From Buxus sempervirens (Eukaryota > Streptophyta > Magnoliopsida > Buxales > Buxaceae): a stretch of 64,000 bases of DNA. The DNA lies in contig OX387187.1 in assembly GCA_947561395.2 (NCBI GenBank), forward strand, positions 6,826,976-6,890,975, written 5' to 3'. Numbering within the stretch: the first letter of the stretch is position 1; every line of letters starts with the position of its first letter. The notes under the pieces were generated by a model. It did not search any database and had not been told where the DNA came from. It was given only the letters and a program-made list of their open reading frames with translations. This document shows, one piece after another, positions 31,696-43,041 of the stretch. Made by a program: the position numbers and the translations under genes.

Positions 31696-33536
31696 CTAAA
31701 ACGGCGTTTCGATGCCCTGGAGCATTAGGAACTTATTGTTGGGTAGTCATGCCTTTCGGGTTGAAGAATGCTGGCGCAACCTATCAAAGGGCAATGAATC
31801 TCATCTTCCATGACATGATCGGTCAAATACTTGAGGTATATATTGACGATGTGGTGATAAAGTCTCAGACCGAAACGGACCACTTGCAGCATTTAAAGCA
31901 GGTTTTTGAGCGACTTCGTAAGTACAGCTTGAAAATGAATCCGTTAAAGTGTGCTTTTGGTGTATCGGCCGGAAATTTCCTAGGCTTTCTCGTACACCAA
32001 AGAGGAATTGAGGTCGATAAAAATAAGGCAAAGTCGGTCATAGAAGCCAAGCCACCAGCCAATAAGAAACAGCTACAAAGGTTGCTCGGCCAGGTGAATT
32101 TCTTGAGAAGATTCATTTCAAACCTGGCCGGGAAGATTAGGGTCCTATCCCCATTATTGAAGATCAAGAATACTGAAGAGTTTATTTGGAATGAGGACCA
32201 TCAAGCCGCTTTTGAGGGCATCAAACAGTATTTGGCAACCCCACCGGTTTTGGTGCCACCTTCAAAAGAACGGCCGCTAAAGCTTTATATAGCGGCTGCG
32301 AGCGATTCAGTTGGAGTCTTGTTGGCCCAAGAGAACGATCAAGGATATGAGCAGGCTATTTATTACCTCAGCAGATTCCTGACTCCAGTGGAAGAAAGGT
32401 ACACTAATCTAGAGAAGTTGTGTCTCACACTCTATTATGCAGCTACCAAATTACGACATTATCTCCTGTCGGCCAAAGAAATTTTTGTCATAGCAGCCAC
32501 TGACGTGGTCAAGTACATGCTCACTCGGCCTACAGTGAGTGGTAGACTCGGAAAATGGACCCTGACTCTGATGGAGTTCGACTTCAAATATGTACCGCAG
32601 AAAGCGGTAAAAGGACAAGCATTGGCCGATTTTTTGGCCGATCATCCATCTAGTGTACAGGAAAAAGAATTGGATATCCCAGTATTTCATGCCAGTTTTT
32701 GCTATGCCGAATTCCAACCATGGACACTGGAATTTGATGGCTCAAAAACAGAGTTTGCTTCTGGGATCGGAGTAGTAATAACCTCACCCACTGGCGACAA
32801 GCACGAACATGCATTTCAACTTGAAGAATTATCCACAAACAATCAGGCAGAGTTTGAAGCTACAATTATAGGGTTGGAAATTCTATGGGAAATGGGTGCT
32901 CGAGCGGTTAATATTGTTGGGGATTCCCAACTCGTCTTGAAGCAAATGGAGGGCATATATAACTGCAATAGCGAGTCATTAGTACTGTTGCTGCGAAGGG
33001 CGAGATTCTTGGCCCAACAGTTCAATAGAATTGAATTCGAACATCGGCCAAAGAAGGAAAACTATCAAGCTAATGAACTGGCCCAGTTGGCATCCGGACT
33101 TAGACTGCGCGATTCAGTTAGAACGGTGACCATACAATCTCTCCCCAACTCCGAGAAAAGACCATTTCTGGTGGATTCACTGGCATGTTGTAACCAGACA
33201 ATAAGACAGGATTGGAGAGGTGAGATCTGGGGATATCTTAAAGATCCTACTATAAAGACTAGCAGATCAACCAAAAGGAAAGCTGCCAACTATTTCATTC
33301 TGGGCGATGAGTTATATAAAAAGAGTATTGAGGACATCCCACTTAGGTGTGTCAACCCAACAGAAGCCATGTTAATAATGGCCGAAGTGCACGAAGGGAT
33401 TTGTGGCGCACACCAAGCAGGAGTCAAGATGCGATGGTTATTACGTCGGCATGGTTATTACTGGCCGTCAATCTTGAAATATTGTCAGATGTTCGCTGCA
33501 GGATGTCAGGAATGTCAGAAACATGGACCAGTTTAG
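31635..33536 (+). pseudogene. Tat pol segment: RT C-terminal half, RNase H, second RNase H, integrase finger
   Basis: It continues RT with FMDGHSGYNQIF, PFGLKNAGATYQRAM and the active-site YIDD (residues 69-72 of this frame). Next comes the RT-linked RNase H (LKLYIAAASDSVGVLLAQ, LCLTLYYAATKLRHYLL). A second RNase H follows (LEFDGSKTEFASGIGVVI, LSTNNQAEFEATI, IVGDSQLVLKQM), the archaeal-type domain typical of Tat. The integrase HHCC finger closes it (HEGICGAHQAG, CQECQKHG). The frame ends at a TAG (33537-33539) in the middle of integrase, consistent with a CAG-to-TAG transition, because the next frame continues in phase. Confidence 0.88.
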
Positions 33537-33539
33537 AGG

Positions 33540-34499
33540 GTGCCAGCATTCGAATTGCAAACCATAGTCAAGCCATGGCCCTTCAGAGGTTGGGCAATGG
33601 ATTTAATTGGAAAAGTGTATCCTCCTTCGACCGGTCTACACAACTTCATCATAGTAGCCACCAATTACTTCACCAAATGGGTGGAAGCCAAACCTTTGAA
33701 AAAAGTGGAACAATCGGATGTGATTGAGTTTATCAGGGAACAGATAATTCACAGATACGGTATCCCCGAAACCATCACGACCGATTCAGGCACCGTTTTT
33801 GTAGGACAAGAAGTGACTGAATTTGCCAAAACATATGGCATCAGAATGATTCAATCTACACCTTATTACGCACAGGCAAATGGACAAGCTAAAGCAACGA
33901 ATAAGGTGTTGAAGAATATCCTAAGAAAGATGATTGAAGATAAGCCAAGAAGTTGGCATAAACTCCTATCTGAAGCATTGTGGGCGTATCGAATGTCTTA
34001 CAAGACGTCTATTGGAACTACCCCTTTTGCCTTAACCTTCGGTCATGAGGCAGTTATTCCGGCCGAGATCACGGTCAAATCATTGAGGGTGGCTATTCAA
34101 AATAATTTCACTCCCAAGGATTACACGGAAGCAATGTTAGTTGAATTAGAAGACTTGGGAGAGATGAGGAGGCTAGCCCTGGATCGGCAGAGAGCCCTCA
34201 AGCAAAGGATTGCAAGATCCTATAATCACCGAGTAAAACACAAATCATTCGCTCAAGGAGATTTAGTGTGGAAAACCCTTCTGCCAATAGGGAAAAAAGA
34301 TTCCTTATATGGAAAATGGTCCCCCACGTGGGAAGGACCATTACAAGTCAGCAAGGTATTGCCCGGGGGGGCATACCATATACAGTCATTAGATGGCCAA
34401 GAAAAGAAAATTATCAACGGCCAGTTTTTGAAACGGTACTTTCCCACTCTATGGGAAAGCCGCGAAATTAATAACCAACCTGAGGAAAATCATGAATAA
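33540..34499 (+). pseudogene. Tat integrase core and C-terminus (catalytic Glu lost)
   Basis: In phase with the preceding segment after the stop. The catalytic core shows the first Asp in AMDLIGKV and the second in TTDSGTVF. Exactly 35 residues on, where the D,D-35-E triad needs Glu, there is Lys (NGQAKATNK, codon at 33891-33893). That is a G-to-A change of the GAA codon. YRMSYKTSIGTTPFALTFG and a C-terminal region with GDLVWK and INGQFLKRYFP follow. No chromodomain is present, as usual for Tat. This copy cannot supply active integrase. Confidence 0.88.
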
Positions 34500-35328
34500 A
34501 ATAAAATATCTACTGTTCGGTACCTGCAACACCAAATAAATGGCATTGTCAAATCGAGGCGCCGACATACAGTGCGGATTAGACTAAAATAGGAAATCTC
34601 TTCGAGATCCGCTCATACCCATTGATCTTCTTTCTAACGATCGGTCTATAAATACTAAGGCAATGCTCGCCATTCTTTCAAGAAAGGGAAGCAGAGAAGA
34701 AATGGCGAAAGATCAAGAGCCGACGACGGAGACGATCGGAAAAGGAGAAGTCAACAAAGCCGATGACTTCATGAGAATGGGCGGGATCGGAAAAGGCGAC
34801 TCTACTCTCGCTGACCCCATCACGGCTGGTCTTCGACCACCGAGTTCTGGGTAGAGACGAGAGTTCTCTCCTCCGACCAACATTTACACCGGTCGGAGTA
34901 GTCGCCATCCCCCTCTCTTGCCTCTTATCCCTTTGATTAAATTGGCCCTCGCTAACACCATCCATGATTGGCGTGCGGAGCAATTTCAGGGGCATATCGG
35001 CCCCAGCTGTATTATCAGGCCCCGGCTGAAACATCTGGCCTTGATTGTATGAAAGAGCCAGAAGAGCTCGGCTTTGGTTGTATGAAAGATCAATGTTGAA
35101 ATAAAAACATTCTTATTCCTTTTTTAAGTTCTAGTCTTTCCATGATGAGCAGTAGATATGAAATAAAACGAGTATGTTACGCATCCAAAAAGCATGCAAA
35201 AAACTACCGTTTAAATAAAAAGCCGAGAAGTCGGCTGAATAAAGTTTAAAATGCCAGCCATATGGCATTATCATCAAAAAGTGAATACCGAACAAACGGT
35301 ATAATTGTTTAAAAAAGGTTTTATAACC
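34500..35328. other. Spacer after pol in the Tat element
   Basis: About 0.8 kb with no domain I recognise. The short frames here (for example 34663-34854 plus and 34678-35034 minus) oppose each other and carry no motif. Confidence 0.5.
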
Positions 35329-38134
35329 TTACCTTTCAAACCAAGTTTTAAATCGGGCATGATCATACTTCGCCCGCTCCAATAACAACTGCATCTCCGC
35401 TCGACGTACCTCCACCTCCCTTTCATCTCTCATATGCTCCTCCAAACGGTGACGGCTCGATTCGATCAGCAGCATCTGAGTCTGGATAGATTCTTTAAGA
35501 CTGTGTTCCTCATATTGTAGCCGAGATAATTCGTCTGGAGCAGTCTCCGATGGGTCACCAGCAATAGCGCCCTGGCCAAGAGAATTGTTATGAAGAGACC
35601 GCCTCAAAGTTTCCAACTGGCGATTATGACCATATACAGCACGAATTTCTTGACGAAAATCGGAACATCTCACGTTTACAGAACGAAGAAAGTCCATGGC
35701 TTCCCTTAGCTGCGGCACGGCACTGTAAAACCCAAGCATGGACATCAGCCGATCTCCGGTTGAAAGATCCCCGCGAGAATTCGTCACTACGGCTCTACAT
35801 ATTAACAATCGAACTTCTGACAGTTCCTCATCAGAAAGTTCTTCAGGCCGACGAAGAACAAAGGAGCGAAGTTCGTTCCAACTGTCAAAATCCGAAAGAA
35901 ATGCTGGACGAAGGTCATGAAATTCTGGAGATGAAAGACAACGGTCTACTTCCATGAAGCAAAATCTGACAAATCCGAAGCAAGTACCAGGGAGGGGTCT
36001 AAAGTTTTCTTCTTTGGCCACAGGAATTTTTGGCTCAGAAGGTAATTCACCAGAAGAAGAACCCGAGGAAGCAGCACCAGGAAAAGTGGACGGACCGGCT
36101 TCATCAACCGCGGGACAAGGAAAGAAAGGAGCCGGCCTAGATGCACTAGGCGACGGATCGGCCAGAGGAGTGACAAATCGAGTTGAGGAACGGGATGGAG
36201 GACTAACATAATGAAATGCACGGGGAGGAGTCGGCATGGGAGTTGATCTACCACTACTTCCAGAATGAACTGGGGGCCCATGCTGAGGACGAGATAAATC
36301 AATATCTTCTTCCTCGTCCGAAGAATCGTCAGCCACGACGACACGCTCACCCGGAGGCTGAACTCGGAGTCGCAAACTGGAACGGGTAACGTAAGCACGA
36401 CCATCCGATACCTCACCAATCTTCCGTTTTTTCAGTGGCGACTGTTTGGAGGAAGGGTTGCTCCGACTGGCAAAAGCCTTGGAAGGTCGCCTCCAGCTGA
36501 AGGTGACCGACGTCTCGGCTTTCTTCTTCTTACTCTTCACATTGGAGGATCGAGGATCATCTAATAGAGAAAAAGAAAGTCAGACGCGACCGAATAGAGA
36601 AGATCAATTTACAAGGACATAAAAGAAAGTTACCTGGGTAACGGGCCTCATAATACCCACGGAGTTTGCCTATACTCGCTATATCGGCCGCATTCGGTTG
36701 AAAAAGCGCAGTATATGACTCTGCATCAAGCCGGACAAAGTCAGAGTAAAGCTGAGCCCACCATCTACGAAAGGAAGGTTCGACTGAGGATTCCCGGGGA
36801 GGAGGATAGTTGCGAAAACGATCAGAAAGATCTCGAAACCGACAAGTTGCTAATGACAGATAACTAGGGCTCAAGACTGACCGAGAGCCACCATTGGTAG
36901 ATGGAAACATCACAAGAGGAATGCCTTGGCCATAACCAAGCTGCCGACTGACGAAATGCGGCAGATATATTTCCATCCCTTCTCTTCTAGAAGTGGCAGG
37001 GGCATCTCGGTTATGCAAGCCAAAAGGAAGCTCCCGGGCAATAAGAAAACTAGCCATAGCACGTCAGCGAGCCTCTGGAGAAGAATTGATGGCGGCATAA
37101 AGAGGAGACCCATGAAATTGGTCTAAGGAAAAGCGATGGAATAAAGGAGGATTATCTTCCTGTAGACCTACCAGGAAGAAATCAAGAACAGCCCTAAAAG
37201 ACAATTGCATGGGCTTCACGGTGAGCCAGCGACGGCCGGCATAATAATAATCAGGGAAAGGGTTATCTACGGCTGCACAGAAAAAGCCGGGAAAGTATTC
37301 GTAAAACCAGAATTGTAAGAACCAAAGAGGGCCACTGGCAACCCCTAATCGGCCGGAGGACAGACTGTGTAAACCACGGTAGACCTGGCTGAGAAAGAAA
37401 GGGGCTAGAGCTAGACGGCGACCATGGGCAAGGGCTACCGCAATACCGGCAAACTCCTTTACCATCTGAGCAGATGGGCCACAGCAGAAAAAATGGCAAA
37501 GAAAAAACAGCAAGAAAGAGCAATGCTCTTGAAGGGAAGGAGGACTATCGGTATTTGAAACTCGCTCAGCACGGACGAAGGTGCCGAAAGCAGAAGAAGC
37601 ATGAGCGGTGTTAAAAACAGAAGATGAGAAAACGGACAGGGTAGAGTCTATTTCTTCTCCAAGGACCGAAAGGCCTGTGATACAGCAAACATCCAGCAGG
37701 GTAAGGGTCATAGGTCCATGGTAAAAAGAGAAGGTGTTGGAACCCCGACACCAGAAAAACGAGGCCACCCCAAGTAAAATAGGGTTGAAGGGAATGTAGA
37801 AGGTGGAATAGAAGATCATCTCCGCCAACCCGAGCCTAACCCAGGTCTCCATATAATAAGACCGTAACCGCTCAACCCATTTGTTCCACTCAGGGGAACA
37901 CTTAGGCCAGGAACGAGGAAGAGTAGTCAGATTACCCCACCTCACAGGATCAGAGGCGCTGATCAAGTGGTAGGAAGAGTGCAGGACTTTTGGAGCCTTT
38001 TCCGTATCTTCATCAGTGCATGGACCAAGAACAGGACCATCCTCACCGTCGAGGAACAGATTCAAATCATTAGGGTTGTGATCAATATCAGAAACCAGAC
38101 AAGGAAAGCTCGCAGAAAGAAGAAGACGAAACAA
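35329..38134 (-). pseudogene. Antisense plant mobile domain (PMD) gene A of the Tat element
   Basis: Exon 1 (38134-36634) starts with a PMD-type region (WNKWVERLRSYYMETWVRLG, PFNPILLGVASFFWCRGSNT, YHGPMTLTLLDVCCITGLS) and continues with SGPLWFLQFWFYEYFPGF. An in-frame TGA at 37064-37066 separates the start from a second conserved block (FLIARELPFGLHNRD, YLPHFVSRQLGYGQGIPLVM). A 73-bp GT/AG intron (36633-36561) leads to exon 2 (36560-35329): a basic stretch, a Ser/Pro-rich acidic region and a C-terminal coiled-coil-like part rich in Glu, Leu and Arg. PMD proteins occur both in plant host genes and in transposons, and in Arabidopsis some act in silencing. The role inside Tat elements is unknown. 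Confidence 0.75.
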
Positions 38135-38420
38135 AGCAAGGAAACGTGTGTAGGAAGGAGAGCTCGTAATGATTCAAAATATCGAGAAGGGCGTTGATAA
38201 GACTGCTGTCTTCCCGAAAAAGGTGCTGATAGTACGATCGCCTTCCCGAAGAAATCGAAACGGCGGCTGAATATCTTCTCGAATAAAGCGTTTTTAAGGG
38301 TAAAGATCATACGGACAAATCAAATTGAAAAGATGAACTTTGTCGAAAAAGGAGCCGATTCTGACGGCCAGGACAGTTGGCAAAATGGATTCCAAAAAAG
38401 AATTTAATTCATTAAATGCT

Positions 38421-41400
38421 TTACAAAGAAGTATTTAAAATGGCAGAATATATACGGTCAAAAGACTCTTGGGCAGACCGTTTTTCTTGAACCAAAGTGG
38501 ACCGAAGCAGAGAAGAACCTCGAGTCAACTCTATCTCCGATTTCAGCTCGTGGGAGATCTCGATGCACTGACGGGTCTTCTCCTTCAAGGTATCATCAAC
38601 AGCGTTATTCGTACGAAGAAGTTCCTCCCGTTGATTTACAAGATCAGATCTCCTAGACTGTAACTCAGCAATCTGACGGTCGACCACCGAAATATCATCA
38701 TCCATGATGTTTATACGGTGGACCGTTTCAATATACTGATGGTGAAAAATCTCGCGTTCATTCCTCAACTGTTGCAAAAGTTGATATCGGCCATCAACAG
38801 AATCGGCTGTATTACTCATTTCATGTAGTTTGGCCGAAAGATGGTCAAAGACAACTTTATAGGAGTAAAGGAGAGTAAGTTGAGAGAACGCCGATTTGAC
38901 GTCAGGAGATACAGAAGAGAGACCCCGAAGCTGCGCAGCCAACGCCATCACACGGGTAAGAGTCTCTTCGGAAATACCAATTATGCCTGGAGAGAGGAGG
39001 CGGATAATCTCCGATCGGATACTTGTTGGAGAAGAGGGCTCAGATGAACCATCCGATGAGAGAGTAGAACAGACATCGTTCAATATAGTGTCCAATCGGC
39101 CAGGGCCATCACCAGAGAGTGATCCCGCGGCAAAAGAAGGAACAAGCGATGAACTGGAACTCCCCAATTCAACAAGCTTTTGCTTCGGCCGATCAGTATC
39201 AACTTCCGCTGCTGTAATAGGAGAATCAGGAGGAATATCGGCCAAGGCAGAAGGGCCGGAAGGCCCAATAGAAGTGGTAGACGTTGCAATCCCAACTACC
39301 GGAAGGGCAGCACTCTGCTCATATCCAGGAGGTAAGTCGGGAGACGGACTTCTTTCTGAAGAAACCTCTCGAATGGATAAATGCTCCTGACCTTCAGGAA
39401 GTGCTAAAGGAGCTGCTGCAACGACACTACCAGGAGAATCCAATGTTTCGGCAGGAACAGCGAAATTGACCGAATCAAAAACAGACATGGGATCAACAAC
39501 TAGATTTGAAGAAGATTCCATGACATTGGAAGAAAAAGCAGTTGGACCCGAGGAACTCGAAGCTTAGAAGAATGAGGTGTCAGAAAGAAAAATAAAACTA
39601 AAAAGATGAGCAATAAAGATTCAGTACCTTCCGAGGACGCCGTCGTAGTGGGACATCATCGGGATCCTCATCATCTTCATACGGGACAATCGAGAGAGGA
39701 CATTCTGGTGACAAAGCATCATCTTCGGCCAATTCTCCGGAAGGGGAAGCATGAGCCTCCAAGGTAAGAAACGGCATTTCACCGGGTGACCGAATAGCTG
39801 AATTGATATCTTCTTGGACAGGTTCAGGCGAAAGTTCAAGTGGACTAGCCTCCAAAGCTAGAGGCGGAACTTTACCTAATGACAGAAAAACTGAGTGAAC
39901 ATCAAGCGGGTCAGAAACAAGAAAGATAAGAATGTACCTTCTTGGATAGGTGAAGCCAAAGGCTCAAATAGACCCAGTCTTTCAAGATAATAATCGACCG
40001 AATGACAGCAGATGTTGTTCCACAAAGATTTCCACCAAACATGGAAATCACAGCGACATTCGTGACGACGAGGAAGAAAGGGAAGTTGAAATTCAACGGC
40101 AGCAACTCTATAAGCATCTTCCATGTCGGCAGCTTCGGCTACAGTGACAGACGGCCGATCAACAGATTTGGCATTAATTGTGAACAAACCATCCACATCA
40201 AATAAGGGGATCCTCTGTTCACATTGAAATTGCCGGCCGACACAATTGGGCAAGTATACCTCAAACCCCGGTTTCTTGTTAATTGACTTCACAGCATAAT
40301 TTAAATTTCGAGCCTTCAGAAAACTGGCCCAAATAAGATGCTGCTCGTCAGTTATGTCATCTACCATTGAAAGGAAACCGGGAGAATTTGCGGAGACTTC
40401 AAAAGGAGGAGTAGGAAAATGATGAAGATTAAAAAAGAAACGGAAACATTCAGAAAAAGATAGAACAGCTGGAGTGGCAGCCAAACAGGCTTAGCCACCA
40501 AAATCAGAAGGCATGTTGGGAGTGATCGGTACTTGAGCATAAAACTAGGATGAAAAATAGTGATAAGCCCAAAATTGGAGGAACCACAATGGCCCCCCAG
40601 GATTCTGAAGGGCGCCATGAACAAACTCTTGAAGTGAACGGTACAAAACCGATAAAAAGTAAGGAGCAAGGGCAACTTCATACTCACCCAGAATTAACTT
40701 AACCAATGAGTAATACTCTTTGGTAACTGCTTGAGCCTTGGAACAGAATACAAAGTTGTAGAAAAAATAAAGAAGAAAGTAGAAGTGTTCCACCTCATCT
40801 GCATGAGCTGGAGGCCGGAATTTGGCACAGTCCTTGATATAGGACCGATAAGAAGAATGAATTGAAGTCGGTGGAGATTCGCTCTCTGACGGTGGAGGTT
40901 CGTTCTCGGACAAAACAATACCCTTTTGCCGAGAAGATCGCACCTTCTTAGAAGCCCTGTTATTCTTCGTTGGGGGTTGCTTTCTTTTTTTTTCTACTTC
41001 TTTCCCTTTGTCACCCACTTCCATCGGAGGTAAATGCTGGTAATCCTTAAGATCCGCCATACCGACCCGGATCTCATGACCAGTTGCGAAGAAACCAGTA
41101 ATAAAGCAGACATCCATGACAGTAGGAGTCATCATTCCGCAAGGGAAATTGAAGGTATTGGTCTGAGCATTCCAGAATGAACTCATGGCACAGAGAAGAT
41201 CGCGATTGCAGGGAATAGAGTGACAGGAAAAGATAATCATGTCATAAATACCTGTCTTACGCCAAACAACGGCAAAACGATCCTTCATGCGGTCAACCCA
41301 GGCTTTCCATTCAGGGTAAGCAGTCGGCCAATTTCGAAAGCGAAGAGGTAGATTGAGATTCTTCTCGTCAGTAAAGAGTAAAGGGCCCTCATTTTCTCAG

Positions 41401-41506
41401 TCGGGGCCTCCAAAGGAGCATTACTGGCTCAAATGAAGGGGCCTACAGATATTGAGCCGTCGAAAACTTCGACTGTAGAAGAATAGTATATGAGAGTGCC
41501 CGCCAT
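38421..41506 (-). pseudogene. Antisense plant mobile domain (PMD) gene B of the Tat element
   Basis: It has the same architecture as gene A but is strongly diverged. A possible start ATG is at 41506, 69 bp after a TATA box. The PMD-like region shows WRKTGIYDMIIFSCHSIPCN, NAQTNTFNFPCGMMTPTVMD and GGPLWFLQFWAYHYF. A second block reads LIWASFLKARNLNYAV and YLPNCVGRQFQCEQRIPLFD. Short introns are likely at 39937-39876 and 39627-39563. A Ser/Pro-rich region and a coiled coil to 38421 complete it. Lesions: TGA at 41429-41431, a frame change near 41400, TAG at 40545-40547, TAA at 40491-40493 and a one-base phase mismatch at the last intron. The shared layout implies duplication inside the element's lineage. 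Confidence 0.7.
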
Positions 41507-41574
41507 TGAAGACAAAGAAGAAGAAAAGACAAACAGCCAAAAAGAAAGAGTAAAGTAAAATCTCGGCTGTGGTA

Positions 41575-41581
41575 CTTTATA
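41575..41581 (-). promoter_or_regulatory. Probable TATA box of antisense PMD gene B
   Basis: TATAAAG on the minus strand, 69 bp upstream of the candidate ATG (41506). It lies between the polypurine tract and the gene, so antisense transcription could start just inside the 3' LTR. Confidence 0.45.
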
Positions 41582-41712
41582 GAAGATGAAAACCCGAAAA
41601 GTTTCATCATTACGATCGTAGGGAAACGGCGCGATCTTTTCACATCAAACGACGGACAAATTTTGAAAAACCCGAAATACTTACTCATCACACCGGCCGA
41701 TGACGGCGTCAC

Positions 41713-41730
41713 AAGTAAGTAGGGGGGCAA
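41713..41730 (+). promoter_or_regulatory. Polypurine tract of the Tat element
   Basis: AAGTAAGTAGGGGGGCAA directly precedes the 3' LTR start TGTTTACACC. Its place and purine content fit the plus-strand primer. Confidence 0.8.
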
Positions 41731-42828
41731 TGTTTACACCCTATATAACCGACGAATAAGAGAAGGACACGTGGTGCCTAGGTGGCTTGGTTAGGCCACG
41801 ACATCAAGGCCCGTAGACTTTGAAGGATTGAGCAGGCCACGTCAGCACGCATACAGAAGAATGCGGTTCGAGCCACGCAAGCCAATACGACAAAACCATA
41901 AATATCAAAAGATCGTGCCATCGGCCGTTCAAGAATAAAACTATTTTTAGATCATGGCCGGGCGGTTATCACTTTGAAACTGAGAACTGAAGATAACCAA
42001 CCGCCATGAAGATCGTGCGAGAGTATGACGTTGAGCAACCGTCAAGAAGCGGCTATAAAAGACCCCAATTCGAAGAGCTCGAGGACACAATCCACACAAC
42101 CGCAACCGGTTATTATATTATTTTGATCATCCGTGATCCTTTATCCCCTCTAATACAGATGGATAAACTAGGACTTCCCTCACTGCTTCCAGTCGCAGTG
42201 ACATCTTCGACCCCTCTTTACTCCGATTAACACCAGAATCCTGCCACCGGAGAGTAAGTTGAGGCCGCCCCTGACTCGTAGTTCTGTCTTTACAGAATCC
42301 CGAGCAGCCGGTCCCGAGACTCGCTCTGTTCACGCCAGGTGACTCGTGTATTTTCGGGTAAGCAGCAATCCAAGGTGAACCCCCTGAATTGGCTTTGCTA
42401 GCAGCCGCCCCTTCCTCCTGCGCTTATACCCGATTACGGCTATAAGACCAGGACAGGCCGGTCCTGCGAGCCCTGTCAGTTTTCTTTTTTTACTTTTGTT
42501 TCCCTTTTGAGGATTATCTGTTGTCGTTTTCGGCTATTCGGCCGATTTATTAATAAAGGATTTGTGTGCCGTTAGATGCTTTCGCTTTCAAACACTTTCA
42601 AGAACCCGAAACGAAGACCGAACCCCTAGTCTTCATACCATCGCCTGACCGATTTTATTACAGGTGACTTGTAGTACGACTGAACCGATCCCGGTTCAGA
42701 TTCGGAGCAGGTGCCCGGGGTCAGGAATCGACTCGAAAATCATTGTATCAAACGATACTAGCACGCCCGCGTAGAGACACATCACCATCTTCGACACGTG
42801 TCCACACCGGCCCATTTTTGGAGCAACA
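41731..42828 (+). repeat. 3' LTR of the Tat element
   Basis: 1098 bp, matching 26200-27298 except for about nine substitutions and one C indel in the CCGCCCC run near 42406. It ends GGAGCAACA before the duplication ACACT. Confidence 0.93.
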
Positions 42829-43041
42829 ACACTCAACCTTGATTTAGGTTTTCTGGTCATGTGAGTGAGATTTCAGTTTTTGACCAGGAGACAGTTTTGT
42901 ACTCCGTAACTGTACTTTCACAAATCTGGTGAGGAAACTCCCATCATTCGTGGACATAGGCATCTATGTCCAAGCATGTAAATCATGTGTCATTGTCTAC
43001 TAATTTTTTTTGCTTGGTTTGCTGGATTATTTTCCATCACA
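42829..43041 (+). mobile_element. Right part of a copia-like LTR split by the Tat element
   Basis: The words ATTCGTGGACATAGGC and CATGTAAATCATGTG and the end TTATTTTCCATCACA resemble the 3' part of plant copia LTRs. The left part would be about 26092-26199. Joined without Tat it would be about 320 bp, suggesting an older solo LTR into which the Tat element jumped. The flanks AATAA and AATAG are a near match only. Confidence 0.45.

Larger units (their letters stand above)
26200..42828 (+). mobile_element. Tat-lineage Ty3/gypsy retrotransposon with antisense PMD genes, 16.6 kb
   Basis: The LTRs at 26200-27298 and 41731-42828 are flanked by the perfect 5-bp duplication ACACT (26195-26199 and 42829-42833). 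The order is LTR, primer-binding site, gag-protease, RT, RNase H, a second (archaeal-type) RNase H and integrase, followed by 7.2 kb with two antisense PMD genes, a polypurine tract and the LTR. The double RNase H and the long region after pol with extra open frames are known traits of the Tat clade. I see nine substitutions and one indel between the LTRs, so it is young. Pol carries a frameshift, a stop and a lost catalytic residue, so this copy is not autonomous now. Confidence 0.92.

Noticed and set aside
34678-35034. 118-codon minus-strand frame after pol as an exon of PMD gene A
   Set aside because: It lies beyond the stop of gene A at 35329 with no splice link and no similarity to the end of gene B.
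26200-42828. The Tat element as the helper of the Gag-only element
   Set aside because: LTR length, LTR sequence and primer-binding site all differ, so template recognition by this family is unlikely, and its pol is broken.
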